From contig JAUNGT010000002.1 in the NCBI GenBank assembly GCA_030524455.1, positions 69,089-133,088 on the forward strand: DNA of 64,000 bases, written 5' to 3'. Each line of letters starts with the position of its first letter. Positions within the stretch are counted from its first letter, which is position 1. Below the pieces are notes generated by a model. That model was not told where the DNA came from. It was given only the letters and a program-made list of their open reading frames with translations, and searched no databases. The position numbers were made by a program, and so were the translations under genes. The DNA comes from Eubacteriales bacterium. Its GTDB lineage: Bacteria > Bacillota > Clostridia > Lachnospirales > Lachnospiraceae. Shown here in pieces: positions 63,516 to 64,000 of this stretch.

Positions 63516-63615
63516 GTTGTTCGTCCTTTCCGAAATAAACTTCTTTCAGCATTTTATCAACTCGTTCTTCTGTTATCATACAGATTATTCTGTCGGCAAA
63601 GCCGAAGTTAAACAA
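63505..63615 (-). CDS. Possible small protein, TTG start
   Basis: A 36-codon open frame on the minus strand (TTG, then FNFGFADRIICMITEE and RVDKMLKEVYFGKDEQHVN) ending inside the start of the HIRAN gene. AAAGGAA lies a few bases before the TTG. It fills the gap between its neighbours and its end overlaps the next ATG, as coupled genes do. Very short, so tentative. Confidence 0.35.
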   Translation of the reverse strand: MFNFGFADRIICMITEERVDKMLKEVYFGKDEQHVN

Positions 63616-63634
63616 TTTTAATTCCTTTTCCAGA

Positions 63635-64000
63635 TTACCCCTTCAGCTCCTTGATCGCCAGGGCAATCCCCAAGGCAGAACTACCAACTGCTAAAGTGCT
63701 TCCCGCAACTTCTAAAATATTGGAAACTCGCTGTCTCCCTTTGGAAATCGCCGGGGCACTCTCTTCTCCAAAAAGCTTGTTATACTGCTGTTCCAAAAGC
63801 TCTCGATTAATCCGGTCACGCATTTCTTTGTCTGTCAGCTTCGACAAATCCATCTTTTTTCTGACCGGCTTCGGGCGAGAGCTCTGTTCAATGTCTTTGG
63901 CGCGCCGTATCAGGTCAGTTCCGCTGTCTACGGTTCTCTTAGACCGTTCGAGATCTTCTTTCGACCAACGTTTTGGATCCGGTTTGCTGACATCGATACG
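63635..64000 (-). CDS. Unknown phage protein, 5' end beyond the window
   Basis: The frame is open from the right window edge to the stop at 63635, giving at least 121 residues. The first part is charged and helical (SKPDPKRWSKEDLERSKRTV; SSRPKPVRKK), then KLTDKEMRDRINRELLEQQ, and a small hydrophobic C-terminus (STLAVGSSALGIALAIKE). An ATG at 63853 exists but has no strong site and upstream coding looks real. I do not recognise the family; position before terminase would also fit a small packaging or structural factor. Confidence 0.6.
   Translation of the reverse strand, partial: RIDVSKPDPKRWSKEDLERSKRTVDSGTDLIRRAKDIEQSSRPKPVRKKMDLSKLTDKEMRDRINRELLEQQYNKLFGEESAPAISKGRQRVSNILEVAGSTLAVGSSALGIALAIKELKG

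Overview
The window reads as part of a Clostridia chromosome, most likely Lachnospiraceae. Three things point there: spore-formation genes (yqfC, yqfD, a SpoVB-like flippase), the electron-bifurcating NfnAB pair, and a gene order typical of Gram-positive anaerobes. Every gene I can support is on the minus strand, so transcription runs from high to low coordinates. No tRNA, rRNA, CRISPR array or insertion sequence was recognised, and no stretch longer than 300 bases is without a gene; the longest gap (42315-42593) holds the template of a diversity-generating retroelement.

Region 1, about 1-37,890, is GC-rich conserved chromosome. In reading order from the right it holds: metY; a small unknown gene; a ClpP-like tepA; an FtsK/SpoIIIE translocase; fhs and folD (one-carbon metabolism); a zinc-ribbon/TPR protein; nfnA and nfnB; a membrane protein; rlmH; yqfC, yqfD, phoH and ybeY; a SpoVB-like flippase; a small anchored protein; two flavoproteins; proB, a DUF896 gene, a 5-formyl-THF cyclo-ligase and proA; pepT, miaB, mutS, mutL and miaA; a PLP enzyme of the methionine gamma-lyase family; radC; and the cell-shape cluster mreB, mreC, mreD and the start of PBP2. 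Many neighbours overlap by 4 bases (ATGA), so these are long operons.

Region 2, about 38,020 to beyond 64,000, is an AT-richer siphovirus-type prophage cut off by the right window edge. It lies directly against a 43-codon 3' remnant of yebC, so it appears to have inserted in that gene. In transcription order it carries: a 5'-truncated unknown gene; a HIRAN-domain protein; a terminator; large terminase; portal; a fused HK97-type protease-capsid gene; neck genes; major tail protein; two tail-chaperone-like genes; an amidase/glucosaminidase lysin; a gp10-like neck protein; a 2088-residue tape measure; distal tail and Gp37-like baseplate proteins; a diversified receptor-binding protein; a reverse transcriptase; small genes; an XhlA-like protein; a holin; and four more probable tail or baseplate genes. 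Integrase, repressor and replication genes must lie outside the window.

The two strongest findings are both in the prophage. The first is a diversity-generating retroelement: template and variable repeats match over 101 bp with 15 differences, every one at a template adenine, beside a reverse transcriptase. The second is a probable -1 programmed frameshift at the end of the capsid gene: a slippery A AAC CCU, an immediate stop, and a drawable H-type pseudoknot, which would add about 132 residues to part of the capsid protein.
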